A DNA stretch of 64,000 bases from Mesorhizobium australicum (lineage in GTDB: Bacteria; Pseudomonadota; Alphaproteobacteria; Rhizobiales; Rhizobiaceae). Within the stretch, counting starts at the first letter, position 1. Each line of letters begins with the position of its first letter. The stretch spans positions 4,464,001 through 4,528,000 of the forward strand of contig NZ_FXBL01000004.1 in NCBI RefSeq assembly GCF_900177325.1, given 5' to 3'. The notes below the pieces were generated by a model, which did no database searches, was not told the origin of the DNA, and was given only the letters and a program-made list of their open reading frames with translations. A program made the translations under genes and the position numbers. This document shows positions 15,872 to 23,434 of the stretch, in pieces.

Positions 15872-16693
15872 CTAAGACTTACGGGAAGAACCCTTCCTCG
15901 CCGAGGAAGGGTTCTTTTCGAGGCTCTTCTTCAAGGCATCCATCAGACTGACCACGTTGGACGCGCCTTCCGGCTCAGCGTCGGCCTTGGCTTTCGCCGT
16001 GCTCTTTCCCTTACGGTTCTTCGCCGCAATGATGTCCCGCAATTTCTCCTGGACGGGGTCCTCGACCATTTTTGGAGTCCAAGGCTTCGAGCGTTCCTCG
16101 ATCAGCTCGCCTACCATGTTCACCAGCTTCGAATCCGCGCGGGCTGGGTCGATGTCCTTGAAGAATTCGCCGGGATCCCGCACCTCGTCGCCATAGCGCA
16201 GCGTCCACAGGATGATGCCGTTGCCGCGCGGTTCGAGCAGGACAGCCCTTTCGCGCCGGTTCAGAACCAGGCGGGAGATGCCAACGACATCCTTTTCTCT
16301 CATCGCCTCGCGGATCACTGCAAAGGCCTCCTCTCCGACCTTGTCCGACGGCACGACGTAGTAGGGGCTGTCGTACCAGATCCAGGGGATGGAATCGGCC
16401 GGCACGAAGCTGTCGATATCGACGGTGCGCACGCTATCGAGCGCCACTGCCTCAAGCTCCTCGTCCTCGAAGGTAACGAACTTCCCCTCTTCCGTCTCGT
16501 ATCCCTTCACCTCGTGGCGGACGACCTCTCCGGTGTCGGAGTCGACATACTGGCTGCGCACGCGCCGACCGCTCTTGCGGTTGATCGTATGGAAGCGGAT
16601 CTTCTCGCTCTCCGACGTTGCAGGCATCATCGTGACGGGACAGTTCACCAGCGACAGCTTGAGATAGCCCCTCCAGAATGCATTGCGCGCCAT
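15872..16693 (-). CDS. ku: Ku protein (non-homologous end joining)
   Basis: This 273-residue bacterial Ku binds DNA double-strand ends as a ring-shaped dimer and recruits LigD. The typical opening FWRGYLKLSLVNCPV is present, followed by the Ku core beta-barrel (about 10-190), including the VKGYE and YYVVPSDKVGEEAFAVIREAM segments. The basic Lys/Ser-rich tail is typical of bacterial Ku DNA-binding extensions. It lies 9 nt behind a second Ku gene, so the two are co-transcribed. Paired Ku genes that form heterodimers are known in Sinorhizobium (Ku3/Ku4). No ligD is visible in the window. The last codons contain a perfect 31-bp palindrome. Confidence 0.95.
   Translation of the reverse strand: MARNAFWRGYLKLSLVNCPVTMMPATSESEKIRFHTINRKSGRRVRSQYVDSDTGEVVRHEVKGYETEEGKFVTFEDEELEAVALDSVRTVDIDSFVPADSIPWIWYDSPYYVVPSDKVGEEAFAVIREAMREKDVVGISRLVLNRRERAVLLEPRGNGIILWTLRYGDEVRDPGEFFKDIDPARADSKLVNMVGELIEERSKPWTPKMVEDPVQEKLRDIIAAKNRKGKSTAKAKADAEPEGASNVVSLMDALKKSLEKNPSSARKGSSRKS
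15886..15916. repeat. perfect 31-bp palindrome inside the 3' end of ku
   Basis: AAGAACCCTTCCTCG (15886-15900) and CGAGGAAGGGTTCTT (15902-15916) are exact reverse complements around one base. On the plus strand the hairpin is followed by TTCG after a CTT run and lies 55 nt past the lipoprotein stop codon. It can therefore serve as the terminator of that convergent transcript while also encoding Ku residues. Confidence 0.75.
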
Positions 16694-16702
16694 GGCTCGC
16701 CC

Positions 16703-17539
16703 TCACGCTGCCTTCTTGCCCGTGCCCGAACGCTTGGCAGGCGGCTTCCGCGGTTGCTTGGCCACGACCTTCGCGCTTTCTCGAAGCGCCTCCATAAGGT
16801 CCACGACCTTACCGGCCTTCGGCTTCTTCGGCGCCTTGATGGGCCGACCTTCGATCTTGGCGCGGACAAGTTCCGCGAGTGCGGCGTCGTAGCGGTCATC
16901 GAAGCCGGACGGATCGAACTCACCTGCCATCGTACCAATGATGTGACCGGCGAGATCGAGCATGTCCTTCCTGATCTTGATCGCGGGGATGTCGCCGAAC
17001 GCCTCTGTGGCGGAGCGCACCTCGTAATCGAAGTTCAGCGTGTTGGCGACGATGCCATCGCCGAAAGGGCGGATCATCAGCTTGCGGACACGCCGAAACA
17101 GGACAGCTTCCCCGAGGGCTGCGACCTTCTTTTTCTTCATTCCCTCCCGTATCAGGTCGAACGCCTCCTCCGCGACCTTGTCGACGGGGGCCAGGTAATA
17201 CGGCTTGTCGAAGTAGACGGTATCGACTTCGCGACATGGGATGAAGGCTTCGATGCGGATGGTCTTGTCACCCTCGGGGATCGCGGCGTTGATCTCCTCC
17301 TGCTCGAGAATGATGAAGTCGCCGCGGTCGGTTTCATAGCCCTTGACCTGGTCTTCTCGCTCCACCGCCCTGCCTGTCTTCTCGTCGACGAATTCGCGCC
17401 TTACCCGATTGCCGGTGTCCTTGTTGACAGTGTGAAAGCGCGTGCGTTCGCCGGTCGAGGCTCCCGAAAACAGCGCGACCTGGCAGGTGATCTCGTCGAG
17501 CTTGAGATAGCCTTTCCACTGCGCTCTGGGTCGTGCCAC
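16703..17539 (-). CDS. ku: Ku protein (second paralogue)
   Basis: This 278-residue Ku paralogue opens VARPRAQWKGYLKLDEI and keeps the Ku core (segments VKGYETDRGDFIILEQEEI and YYLAPVDKVAEEAFDLIREGM), ending in a basic tail. The GTG at 17539 is chosen because homology begins there and GGGGAG lies nine bases upstream; the ATG at 17596 would add an unrelated leader. The protein differs clearly from the neighbouring Ku, which suits a heterodimer rather than a recent duplication. It is the first gene of the two-gene ku operon and is preceded by a GGAAC-N18-TT promoter candidate. It is divergent from the DUF892 gene. Confidence 0.94.
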   Translation of the reverse strand: MARPRAQWKGYLKLDEITCQVALFSGASTGERTRFHTVNKDTGNRVRREFVDEKTGRAVEREDQVKGYETDRGDFIILEQEEINAAIPEGDKTIRIEAFIPCREVDTVYFDKPYYLAPVDKVAEEAFDLIREGMKKKKVAALGEAVLFRRVRKLMIRPFGDGIVANTLNFDYEVRSATEAFGDIPAIKIRKDMLDLAGHIIGTMAGEFDPSGFDDRYDAALAELVRAKIEGRPIKAPKKPKAGKVVDLMEALRESAKVVAKQPRKPPAKRSGTGKKAA

Positions 17540-17567
17540 GCGAAACTCTCCCCTGTCGACGCAGGAT

Positions 17568-17592
17568 AATGCCGGCGGTGTGTGCCGGTTCC
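17568..17592 (-). promoter_or_regulatory. predicted EcfG/RpoE2 promoter for the ku operon
   Basis: Read on the minus strand, GGAAC (17592-17588) is followed by 18 bases and TT (17569-17568). The -10 end is 29 nt before the GTG start of ku. The -10 box reads CATT rather than the preferred CGTT, so the match is weaker than the other two promoters nearby. Confidence 0.45.
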
Positions 17593-17643
17593 GCATGCTT
17601 CGCCCGTAATGCTCCTCTTTGCAGAAGAAATGTCCGGGGCGAT

Positions 17644-17668
17644 GGAACTTTCATTCAAGCCCGCTGTT
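17644..17668 (+). promoter_or_regulatory. predicted EcfG/RpoE2 promoter for the DUF892 gene
   Basis: GGAAC at 17644-17648, 18 bases, then TT at 17667-17668 (-10 TGTT). It lies 47 nt before the start codon of the ferritin-like DUF892 gene and back-to-back with the ku promoter candidate. Confidence 0.6.
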
Positions 17669-17714
17669 CGAATCCGGTCGATCACAAGGGTGTGATCTGA
17701 GAGGAGGCTTTCAA

Positions 17715-18218
17715 ATGGCAAAGGAAAAGACGCTTGAGGATCTGTTCCTCGATACGTTGAAGGACATCTACTACGCCGAACGCAAGATCCTGAAGGCGCT
17801 GCCGAAGATGGCCCGCGGGGCGCAGTCCGACAAGCTGAAGGCGGCATTCGAGAAACATCGCGACGAGACGGAAGGACAGGTCGAGCGCCTCCAGCAGGTG
17901 TTCGAGATATTCGGCAAGCGCGCCCAGGGCAAGACATGTCCTGCGATCGACGGCATCATCGAGGAAGGGGAGGAGATCCTTGAAGAGTTCAAGGGTACAC
18001 CTGCCCTGGACGCGGGTCTGGTCTCCGCTGCGCAGGCCGTCGAGCACTACGAGATCACCCGCTATGGAACGCTGCGCAGGTGGGCGGAGATGCTCGGCAA
18101 GCCCGAGGCAGCCAAGCTTTTCGAGGACACGCTGAAGGAGGAGAAGGCAACAGACGGCAACCTCACCGACTTCGCGGAGAATGCCGCCAACAAGAAAGCT
18201 CTGATGGCTGCCGAATAG
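17715..18218 (+). CDS. ferritin-like DUF892 (YciE/YciF) stress protein
   Basis: This 167-residue all-alpha protein of the YciE/YciF (DUF892) family has a ferritin-like four-helix bundle. The N-terminal EDLFLDTLKDIYYAERKI and later EHYEITRYGTLRRWAEML segments carry the Glu/His residues expected for a di-metal site. Family members are induced by osmotic and general stress in rhizobia and enterobacteria; the biochemical role is unsettled. The ATG at 17715 is preceded by GAGGAGG. The longer open frame from 17619 crosses the promoter and is not used. The gene is probably followed in the same transcript by the small basic protein 9 nt downstream. Confidence 0.93.
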   Translation: MAKEKTLEDLFLDTLKDIYYAERKILKALPKMARGAQSDKLKAAFEKHRDETEGQVERLQQVFEIFGKRAQGKTCPAIDGIIEEGEEILEEFKGTPALDAGLVSAAQAVEHYEITRYGTLRRWAEMLGKPEAAKLFEDTLKEEKATDGNLTDFAENAANKKALMAAE

Positions 18219-18227
18219 GAGGGTGTC

Positions 18228-18497
18228 ATGATTGCGACAGGAGATCGATCGCACAGGCCGCCAACCAGGCAGGACGCGGATGCCCACGACGAGTTCTCAA
18301 GGGAGGCTGTCGCCGGTCGGCCTCCCGCGGACGGGAGGGGGCAACCGCAGAAGAGCGACAGAAAGGCCGCAAAACCCGCGACGCCCAGCCCCGCGCCTCA
18401 GAAGACATCTGGCCTCGGTCCTGCCATAGCCGAGCGCTCGAAGGACGCCAAAGCTCCGAAGAGCGGGCGTCAACCTGGCGCCTATGTCAAGGAGTGA
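18228..18497 (+). CDS. small basic proline-rich protein of unknown function
   Basis: This 89-residue protein is rich in Lys, Arg, Pro, Ala and Gln, without hydrophobic segments, and is likely disordered. TAGGAGGG lies just upstream of the ATG and the gene is only 9 nt after the DUF892 stop codon, so it is probably translated from the same stress-induced mRNA. No family was recognised. Two GC-rich hairpins follow the stop codon. Confidence 0.6.
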   Translation: MIATGDRSHRPPTRQDADAHDEFSREAVAGRPPADGRGQPQKSDRKAAKPATPSPAPQKTSGLGPAIAERSKDAKAPKSGRQPGAYVKE

Positions 18498-18718
18498 ACC
18501 GGACGTGTCCGGCGGCGGCCCCACTGCCGCCGGCGCACGATCAAGGTGGACCGCACCCTCTTCCGGATGCGGATTGCCTGTCTCTCCCGCCAGACTTTTA
18601 CCTAGAGCTGCCCGTCATGCTCGTCTGCACGGCACAGGTGCCGTTCGAACGGATTGAAGCCGTCACTTCGCATGGTCGGTTGCGGCGATCATTCTCGACG
18701 GCGTGGGCGTCTGACATC
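18498..18718. other. gap with two hairpins, no recognisable gene
   Basis: Immediately after the small basic protein gene lie CCGGAC-GT-GTCCGG (18499-18512) and CCGGCGGC (18509-18516) pairing with GCCGCCGG (18526-18533). Together they form overlapping stem-loops that could end the plus-strand stress transcript. The remainder is open in one frame but shows no domain or ribosome binding site that I recognise. Confidence 0.5.
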
Positions 18719-19552
18719 CTATCCAAGTTCAAGGCACGTCACGCCGAAAACGAGATTGTCCTGGTAGGCCGGAGGGTCCCCACGGTACATCCGCGCGGTT
18801 TCGAAGCCGGAGGTGAAACCGAGGGCGATCAGGCCATCTATGAATTCCGACCGCGCCTCGGGAACGTCGATGTGGACCTCGCTCCCACACGTCGTGGCGA
18901 GTGAGGCGAGCAATGCCGCGGCGGTCTTCTCGTCGCGCGCGAACAGGGGACCGATCTTGTGTCCTTCGCCGCAGGCGCGGGCGACGCCGAAGCCCCGGAC
19001 GATCCCGTTGGCGACGGATGCCAGCGAAATCCGTGGCGGACCCAACCAGGCGACCAAAAAATCGTTCCGTACGGCCGGGAAACACATACGGTCGAACTCA
19101 TGTATCGCGGCGGACAGATCGGGCGTCACCGGGCGAATGCAGGGTGCGTCGGACGCAGCTACCCGACCGCTGAAGCGCAGCGTGCGGTAGGCTGGCTCGA
19201 AGCCCATGCTCCGATAGTTCGCCTGCTGAGCCGGCACGCCGTCGAGACCGATCGTGCGGCCCGAAAGTCGCGTCATGCCCGCGTCCCACACGGCCTTGCC
19301 GTAGCCTTTTCCGCGCTGGTCGGACCGGCAGATGTAGAGGCCGATGAAACCGAAATCGTCGCCATAGGCGATCGCCGCGATGCCGGCGACCATCTCGCCG
19401 CCGACGAAGGCGCCGAGGAAGCCGTCGGGGTCGGCGACGCGGAACGCGGCGGCATCGCCAAGACCCGGGTTCCAGCCTTCGGCCGCCGCCCAGCCGACGA
19501 GCGTCTCCACCTCGGCCGGCGACAGGGGTCTGATTTCGGGAGCGCCTGTCAT
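18719..19552 (-). CDS. GNAT family N-acetyltransferase
   Basis: This 277-residue protein carries a GNAT domain in its N-terminal half. The acetyl-CoA pyrophosphate loop reads SDQRGKGYGKAVWDAGM, after the beta strand FGFIGLYI. The C-terminal part resembles the second, degenerate GNAT-like domain of YitH/HolE-type proteins. It transfers an acyl group from CoA to an amine, perhaps the amino acid released by the neighbouring system. The start at 19552 overlaps the racemase stop by one base, so translation is coupled. It is the last gene of the racemase/ABC transporter operon. Confidence 0.85.
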   Translation of the reverse strand: MTGAPEIRPLSPAEVETLVGWAAAEGWNPGLGDAAAFRVADPDGFLGAFVGGEMVAGIAAIAYGDDFGFIGLYICRSDQRGKGYGKAVWDAGMTRLSGRTIGLDGVPAQQANYRSMGFEPAYRTLRFSGRVAASDAPCIRPVTPDLSAAIHEFDRMCFPAVRNDFLVAWLGPPRISLASVANGIVRGFGVARACGEGHKIGPLFARDEKTAAALLASLATTCGSEVHIDVPEARSEFIDGLIALGFTSGFETARMYRGDPPAYQDNLVFGVTCLELG

Positions 19553-20289
19553 CAGGCGGCCGGCGGAGCGAAATCGGCGAGCATGCCGATGAAGGGCTTT
19601 GGCAGCGGCGAAGCATAGGCGCCGCGCTTGCCGGTCGTCAGCCCGAGCGCGATCAGTGCCTCGGCCTGCTTCACCGCGGCGCCAACTCCATCGATGACCG
19701 GCAAGCCGAACTCGCGCTGCAGGGCTGCCGCGAGGTCGGCCATGCCGGCGCAACCGAGCACGATCGCCTCGGCGCGATCGTCGTCCAGCGCGCGGGCAAT
19801 CTCCATCTTGAGCTTCGCGACCGCGTCGGAATTCGGATCCTCCAGCGCCAGCACCGGCACGCCCGCGACGCGCACCTTCGCGCGGGAGGCGAAGCCGTAG
19901 CGGCGGACCAGCTCCTCCACCGGCACGCGCGAGCGCTCGCTGGTGGTCACCACGGTGAAGCGGGCCGCGACGAAGGAGGCGAGCGTAAGCGCAGCCTCGC
20001 AGATACCGATCACCGGGATCGAGGCCATCGAGCGCGCGGCGTCCAGCCCTGTGTCGTCGAAGCAGGCGATGACCGCCGCCTGCGCGCCACCCGCCTCGCC
20101 ACGCCGGATCTCGGCGAGCAGGCCCGGCATCGCGAACACCTCGTCGTAATAGCCCTCGATCGATACCGGTCCCATGCCTGATGTCGTCGCCTCGATCATG
20201 GTTCCCTCGGCCGCGGCCGATGTCGCTGCCGCCTCTATCGTCTCGGTCATCGAGGCGGTCGTGTTCGGATTGACGACGAGAATGCGCAT
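19552..20289 (-). CDS. aspartate/glutamate/hydantoin racemase family protein
   Basis: This 245-residue cofactor-independent racemase is of the Asp/Glu/hydantoin family. The two catalytic cysteines are at 76 (AVIACFDDTG) and 180 (VLGCAGMAD), the same positions as in hydantoin and allantoin racemases. The N-terminus RILVVNPNT is typical. It would interconvert enantiomers of a 5-substituted hydantoin, allantoin or an acidic amino acid. The start at 20289 is set by this motif. It is embedded in a transporter operon (7 nt after a permease gene), so the substrate is probably the imported solute. Hydantoin use would fit the hydantoinase and carbamoylase genes 23 kb away. Confidence 0.88.
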   Translation of the reverse strand: MRILVVNPNTTASMTETIEAAATSAAAEGTMIEATTSGMGPVSIEGYYDEVFAMPGLLAEIRRGEAGGAQAAVIACFDDTGLDAARSMASIPVIGICEAALTLASFVAARFTVVTTSERSRVPVEELVRRYGFASRAKVRVAGVPVLALEDPNSDAVAKLKMEIARALDDDRAEAIVLGCAGMADLAAALQREFGLPVIDGVGAAVKQAEALIALGLTTGKRGAYASPLPKPFIGMLADFAPPAA

Positions 20290-20296
20290 GAAGGGA

Positions 20297-21115
20297 TCAG
20301 CCGCGAGTCCGCCGTCGCCCGAGCCAGACGATGATGCCGAGCGTAGCCGCAATCACCAGGAAGGAGAAGAGCGTCGTCACGGTGCCAAGCGCGTAGAGCA
20401 CCGGCGTCGTGACGTTGGTGGTCATGCCATAAATCTCGAGCGGCAGCGTGTTGAACGTGCCGGCCGTCATCAGCGTGCGGGCGAACTCGTCGTAAGAGAG
20501 CGTGAAGCCGAACAGGCCGACGCCGATCAGGCTCGGCGCGATCATCGGCAGCAGCACGTGGGCGAAGGTCTGCCACGAGGTCGCGCCGAGATCGCGGGCA
20601 GCCTCCTCGTAGGATGGCGAGAAGCGGTTGAACACGGCGAACATGATCAAGACGCCGAAGGGCAAGGTCCAGGTGAGATGTGCGCCGAAGGCCGAGCCGT
20701 ACCAGGAGGGGCGCAGCCCGACCTGCTGGAACAGGACGCCGATGCCGAGCGAGATGATGATCGAGGGAACCACCAGACTCGCGACCGACAGGTAGAACAG
20801 CGCGGTGGCGCCGACGAACTTGCGGCGGAAGGCGAGGCCGGCGAGCAGCGAAACGACTACGGTGACGATCATCACCATCAGCCCGAGCATGAACGAGCGG
20901 CGGAAGCTGCCGCCGAAATCGCCCACCGCCTGGCGCTCGAACAGGTTGGCGAACCAGTGCAGCGACACGCCGTTGAGCGGGAAGGTCAGGCCGCCGTTCG
21001 GCCCTTGAAAGGACAGGATCAGGATCGCCGACAGCGGGCCGTAGAGGAACAGCACGAACAACACGAAGAAGGCTGACAGGACGTAGAATTCGAGGGTGCG
21101 CTTCTCGTGCGACAT
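20297..21115 (-). CDS. ABC transporter permease (PotC-type)
   Basis: This 272-residue inner-membrane permease has about six helices and a BPD_transp_1 domain. The coupling segment reads EEAARDLGATSWQTFAHVLLPMIAPSL. Similarity is to the PotC/YdcV side of spermidine/putrescine-class transporters. It pairs with the PotB-type permease encoded 3 nt upstream. Position and order (ATPase, binding protein, PotB-type, PotC-type) form a complete importer. Confidence 0.92.
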   Translation of the reverse strand: MSHEKRTLEFYVLSAFFVLFVLFLYGPLSAILILSFQGPNGGLTFPLNGVSLHWFANLFERQAVGDFGGSFRRSFMLGLMVMIVTVVVSLLAGLAFRRKFVGATALFYLSVASLVVPSIIISLGIGVLFQQVGLRPSWYGSAFGAHLTWTLPFGVLIMFAVFNRFSPSYEEAARDLGATSWQTFAHVLLPMIAPSLIGVGLFGFTLSYDEFARTLMTAGTFNTLPLEIYGMTTNVTTPVLYALGTVTTLFSFLVIAATLGIIVWLGRRRTRG

Positions 21116-21118
21116 CGC

Positions 21119-22036
21119 TCAGAGCTCCTTGCGAATGTCGACGATGCGCAGGATGCCCGCGACCATCAGGAGGACGAGAACGAGCAGCACCACCGCATTG
21201 GCGGCCGCGGCCGGATACTGCAAGAGCGACATCTGGTTCTTCATCATCAGTGCGACCGAGGCGCTCTGGCCCCCGGACATGACCTGCACGGTCGAGAAGT
21301 CGGCCATGACCAGCGTGACGACGAAGATCGTGCCGATCGCCATGCCGGGCTTGGCGAGCGGGATGATGACGTTGGTGAGGATCTGCCAGCTGGTGGCGCC
21401 GGCGTCGCGCGCGGCCTCGACCAGCGACCGGTCGATGCGCATCAGCGTGTTGAAGATCGGCGTCACCATGAACAGCGTGTAGAGGTGGACCATGGCGAGC
21501 ACGACGGCGAAGTCCGAATAGAGCAACCACTCGATGGGCGCCGGTATGATGCCGGAGCCGACGAGGGCAGAATTGACCAGGCCGTTGCGGCCGAGCACCG
21601 GAATCCACGAGATCATCCGGATGATGTTGGAGGTGAGGAAGGGCACGGTGCAGACGAGGAACAGCACCATCTGCATGGTCGTCGTGCGAATGTGGAAGGC
21701 GAGATAGTAGGCGACCCAGAAGCCGATGAAGATGGTCAGCGCCCAGACGATGGCCGCGTATTTCAGCGTGTTGAGATAGGTCTTCCATGTCACCCACGAG
21801 CCGAGCGTCTCGGCATAGTTGAGGGTGATGAAATCGGGATACATCGCGGCGAAGTCGTAATCCCAGAAGGAAACGACCGCGATCATCAGGATCGGCAAAA
21901 GCAGAAACGCGCCGAGGATGAGCGCCAGCGGCGCGGCCTGCAGGTAGGCGGAAAAGCGGGCGAACACCGAGGCACGCGAGCGGGTCGTCGCGACGGCGGC
22001 TGGCGCGGCGATTGTGTCGTCAATGGCTGCGGTCAT
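21119..22036 (-). CDS. ABC transporter permease (PotB-type)
   Basis: This 305-residue inner-membrane permease has an N-terminal cytoplasmic region and six hydrophobic helices. The coupling loop EAARDAGATSWQILTNVIIPLAKPG is typical of PotB/YdcU. The ATG at 22036 is preferred over 22105, because the longer frame runs back through the intergenic hairpin. It works with the PotC-type subunit that follows. Confidence 0.92.
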   Translation of the reverse strand: MTAAIDDTIAAPAAVATTRSRASVFARFSAYLQAAPLALILGAFLLLPILMIAVVSFWDYDFAAMYPDFITLNYAETLGSWVTWKTYLNTLKYAAIVWALTIFIGFWVAYYLAFHIRTTTMQMVLFLVCTVPFLTSNIIRMISWIPVLGRNGLVNSALVGSGIIPAPIEWLLYSDFAVVLAMVHLYTLFMVTPIFNTLMRIDRSLVEAARDAGATSWQILTNVIIPLAKPGMAIGTIFVVTLVMADFSTVQVMSGGQSASVALMMKNQMSLLQYPAAAANAVVLLVLVLLMVAGILRIVDIRKEL

Positions 22037-22073
22037 CGTCGGGCCTCGGTTGATCTGGAGCGTCGAGAAAGAC

Positions 22074-22102
22074 GCCTTCCCTCGGTTAGGCCGGGGGAAG
22101 GC
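22074..22102 (-). terminator. hairpin between the binding-protein and permease genes
   Basis: GCCTTCCCTCGG (22074-22085) pairs with CCGGGGGAAGGC (22091-22102), twelve pairs including one G-U, around a TTAGG loop. On the minus strand it follows the binding-protein stop codon by 10 nt and is succeeded by GTCTTTCTC. It probably attenuates transcription into the permease genes or protects the binding-protein mRNA. Confidence 0.6.
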
Positions 22103-22112
22103 CAATCATTCG

Positions 22113-23402
22113 TCAGGCCGCGATGAACTCGTTCCAGCGGCGGACCATGTAACGGTCCTCGTCCATCACCGAGTTCCAACAGGCGACGCGGCCCATGCGC
22201 TCCTCGAAGGAGCCGCCGTCACGCACCGCGCCCGGCTTTTCCATGACCTTGCCGGTCGGATCCTTGATCTCGCCCTGCGCCGGCTTGCCCTCGATCCAGT
22301 AGCCCCACTCGTCGTCGGACATGAACTTCTTGGCCGTCTCCATGGCCGCGGAGTAGTAGCCCTGGCGGTTGAGGTAGCCGCCGACCCAGCCGGACGTGTA
22401 CCAGTTGATGTATTCGTAGGCAGCGTCGAGCTTGGCGCCTTCGAGATGCGAGGCAAGTCCGAGGCCGCCGCCCCATGAGCGGTAGCCTTCCTTCAGCGGC
22501 TGGTATTTGCAGGCGATGCCTTTCGAGCGGACGGCGGCGACGGCCGGCGACCACATCGACTGGATGACGACCTCGCCAGAGGCCATCAGGTTGACGCTCT
22601 CGTCGAACGACTTCCAGAAGGCGCGGAACTGGCCGCCCTGCTTGGCCTTGATCAGGAAGTCGATCGTCTTGTCGATCTCCTCCTTGGTCATGTTGCCCTT
22701 GTCGGCATATTTGATGTTGCCCACCGCCTCCATGATCATGGCCGCGTCCATGATGCCGATCGAGGGGATATTCAGGATCGAGGTCTTGCCCTTGAAGGCC
22801 GGGTCCATGATGTCGGCCCAGGTGGTGATCTCGCGGCCTACGAGGTCGGGGCGGATACCCAGCGTGTCGGCGTTGTAGATGGTGGGCACCATCGTGAAAT
22901 ACTGCGTCTCAGCGGCGGCGAAGGTCTTGTCGCCGGGCTTCTCGACGAAGCCGACCGTGTGCGGCGCGGTGCCCTGCGCGATGACGCTGTCGGGTGTCAG
23001 CTTGCCGGTCTTGAACAGCGGCACGATCTGGTCGTAGTAGGTCAGCTTCTTCGTATCCATCGGCTGGATCACGCCGGCTGGGAACACCTTCTTCAGGATC
23101 CAGTATTCGATGTCGGCGATGTCGTAGCTGTCGGGCTGCGTCACGGCGCGCTGTGCGGCGGCGTCGGAATCGGTCGCCGTCATCTCCAGCGTGATGCCGA
23201 GGTCTTCCTTGCACTTGTCGGCGATGGCGTTGAGGTTCGACACGCCGGTGCCGAACTGGCGCAGCGTGATCGGGTTCTGCGCCCAGATGGTCGGGAATCC
23301 GGTGATCGCACCCGAGCCGGCCGCGAGGCCAAGGGCAGCGCCGCCGGTCTTGAGCAGCGATCGGCGGGAAATGCCGGCTGGCTTTTTCGTCGTCTGTGTC
23401 AT
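22113..23402 (-). CDS. ABC transporter substrate-binding protein, spermidine/putrescine type
   Basis: This 429-residue periplasmic binding protein (PotD/SBP_bac_8 class) has a twin-arginine signal SRRSLLKTGG at about 12-21, then a Gly/Ala-rich hydrophobic stretch and cleavage near 41. The mature N-terminus ITLRQFGTGVSNLNAIADKC and the later AYEYINWYTSGWVGGYLNRQGYY segment fit the family. The acidic ligand clamp of polyamine binders is not obvious, so the solute may be a different amine, opine or ureide. A strong hairpin separates it from the permease genes. Confidence 0.9.
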   Translation of the reverse strand: MTQTTKKPAGISRRSLLKTGGAALGLAAGSGAITGFPTIWAQNPITLRQFGTGVSNLNAIADKCKEDLGITLEMTATDSDAAAQRAVTQPDSYDIADIEYWILKKVFPAGVIQPMDTKKLTYYDQIVPLFKTGKLTPDSVIAQGTAPHTVGFVEKPGDKTFAAAETQYFTMVPTIYNADTLGIRPDLVGREITTWADIMDPAFKGKTSILNIPSIGIMDAAMIMEAVGNIKYADKGNMTKEEIDKTIDFLIKAKQGGQFRAFWKSFDESVNLMASGEVVIQSMWSPAVAAVRSKGIACKYQPLKEGYRSWGGGLGLASHLEGAKLDAAYEYINWYTSGWVGGYLNRQGYYSAAMETAKKFMSDDEWGYWIEGKPAQGEIKDPTGKVMEKPGAVRDGGSFEERMGRVACWNSVMDEDRYMVRRWNEFIAA

Positions 23403-23434
23403 GTCCAGTTCCCCTGTGTTGTCGGTTTCTGTCG

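Noticed and set aside
18617..18904. Small plus-strand frame after the stress genes
   Set aside because: It has no ribosome binding site, no domain, and runs into the GNAT gene on the opposite strand.
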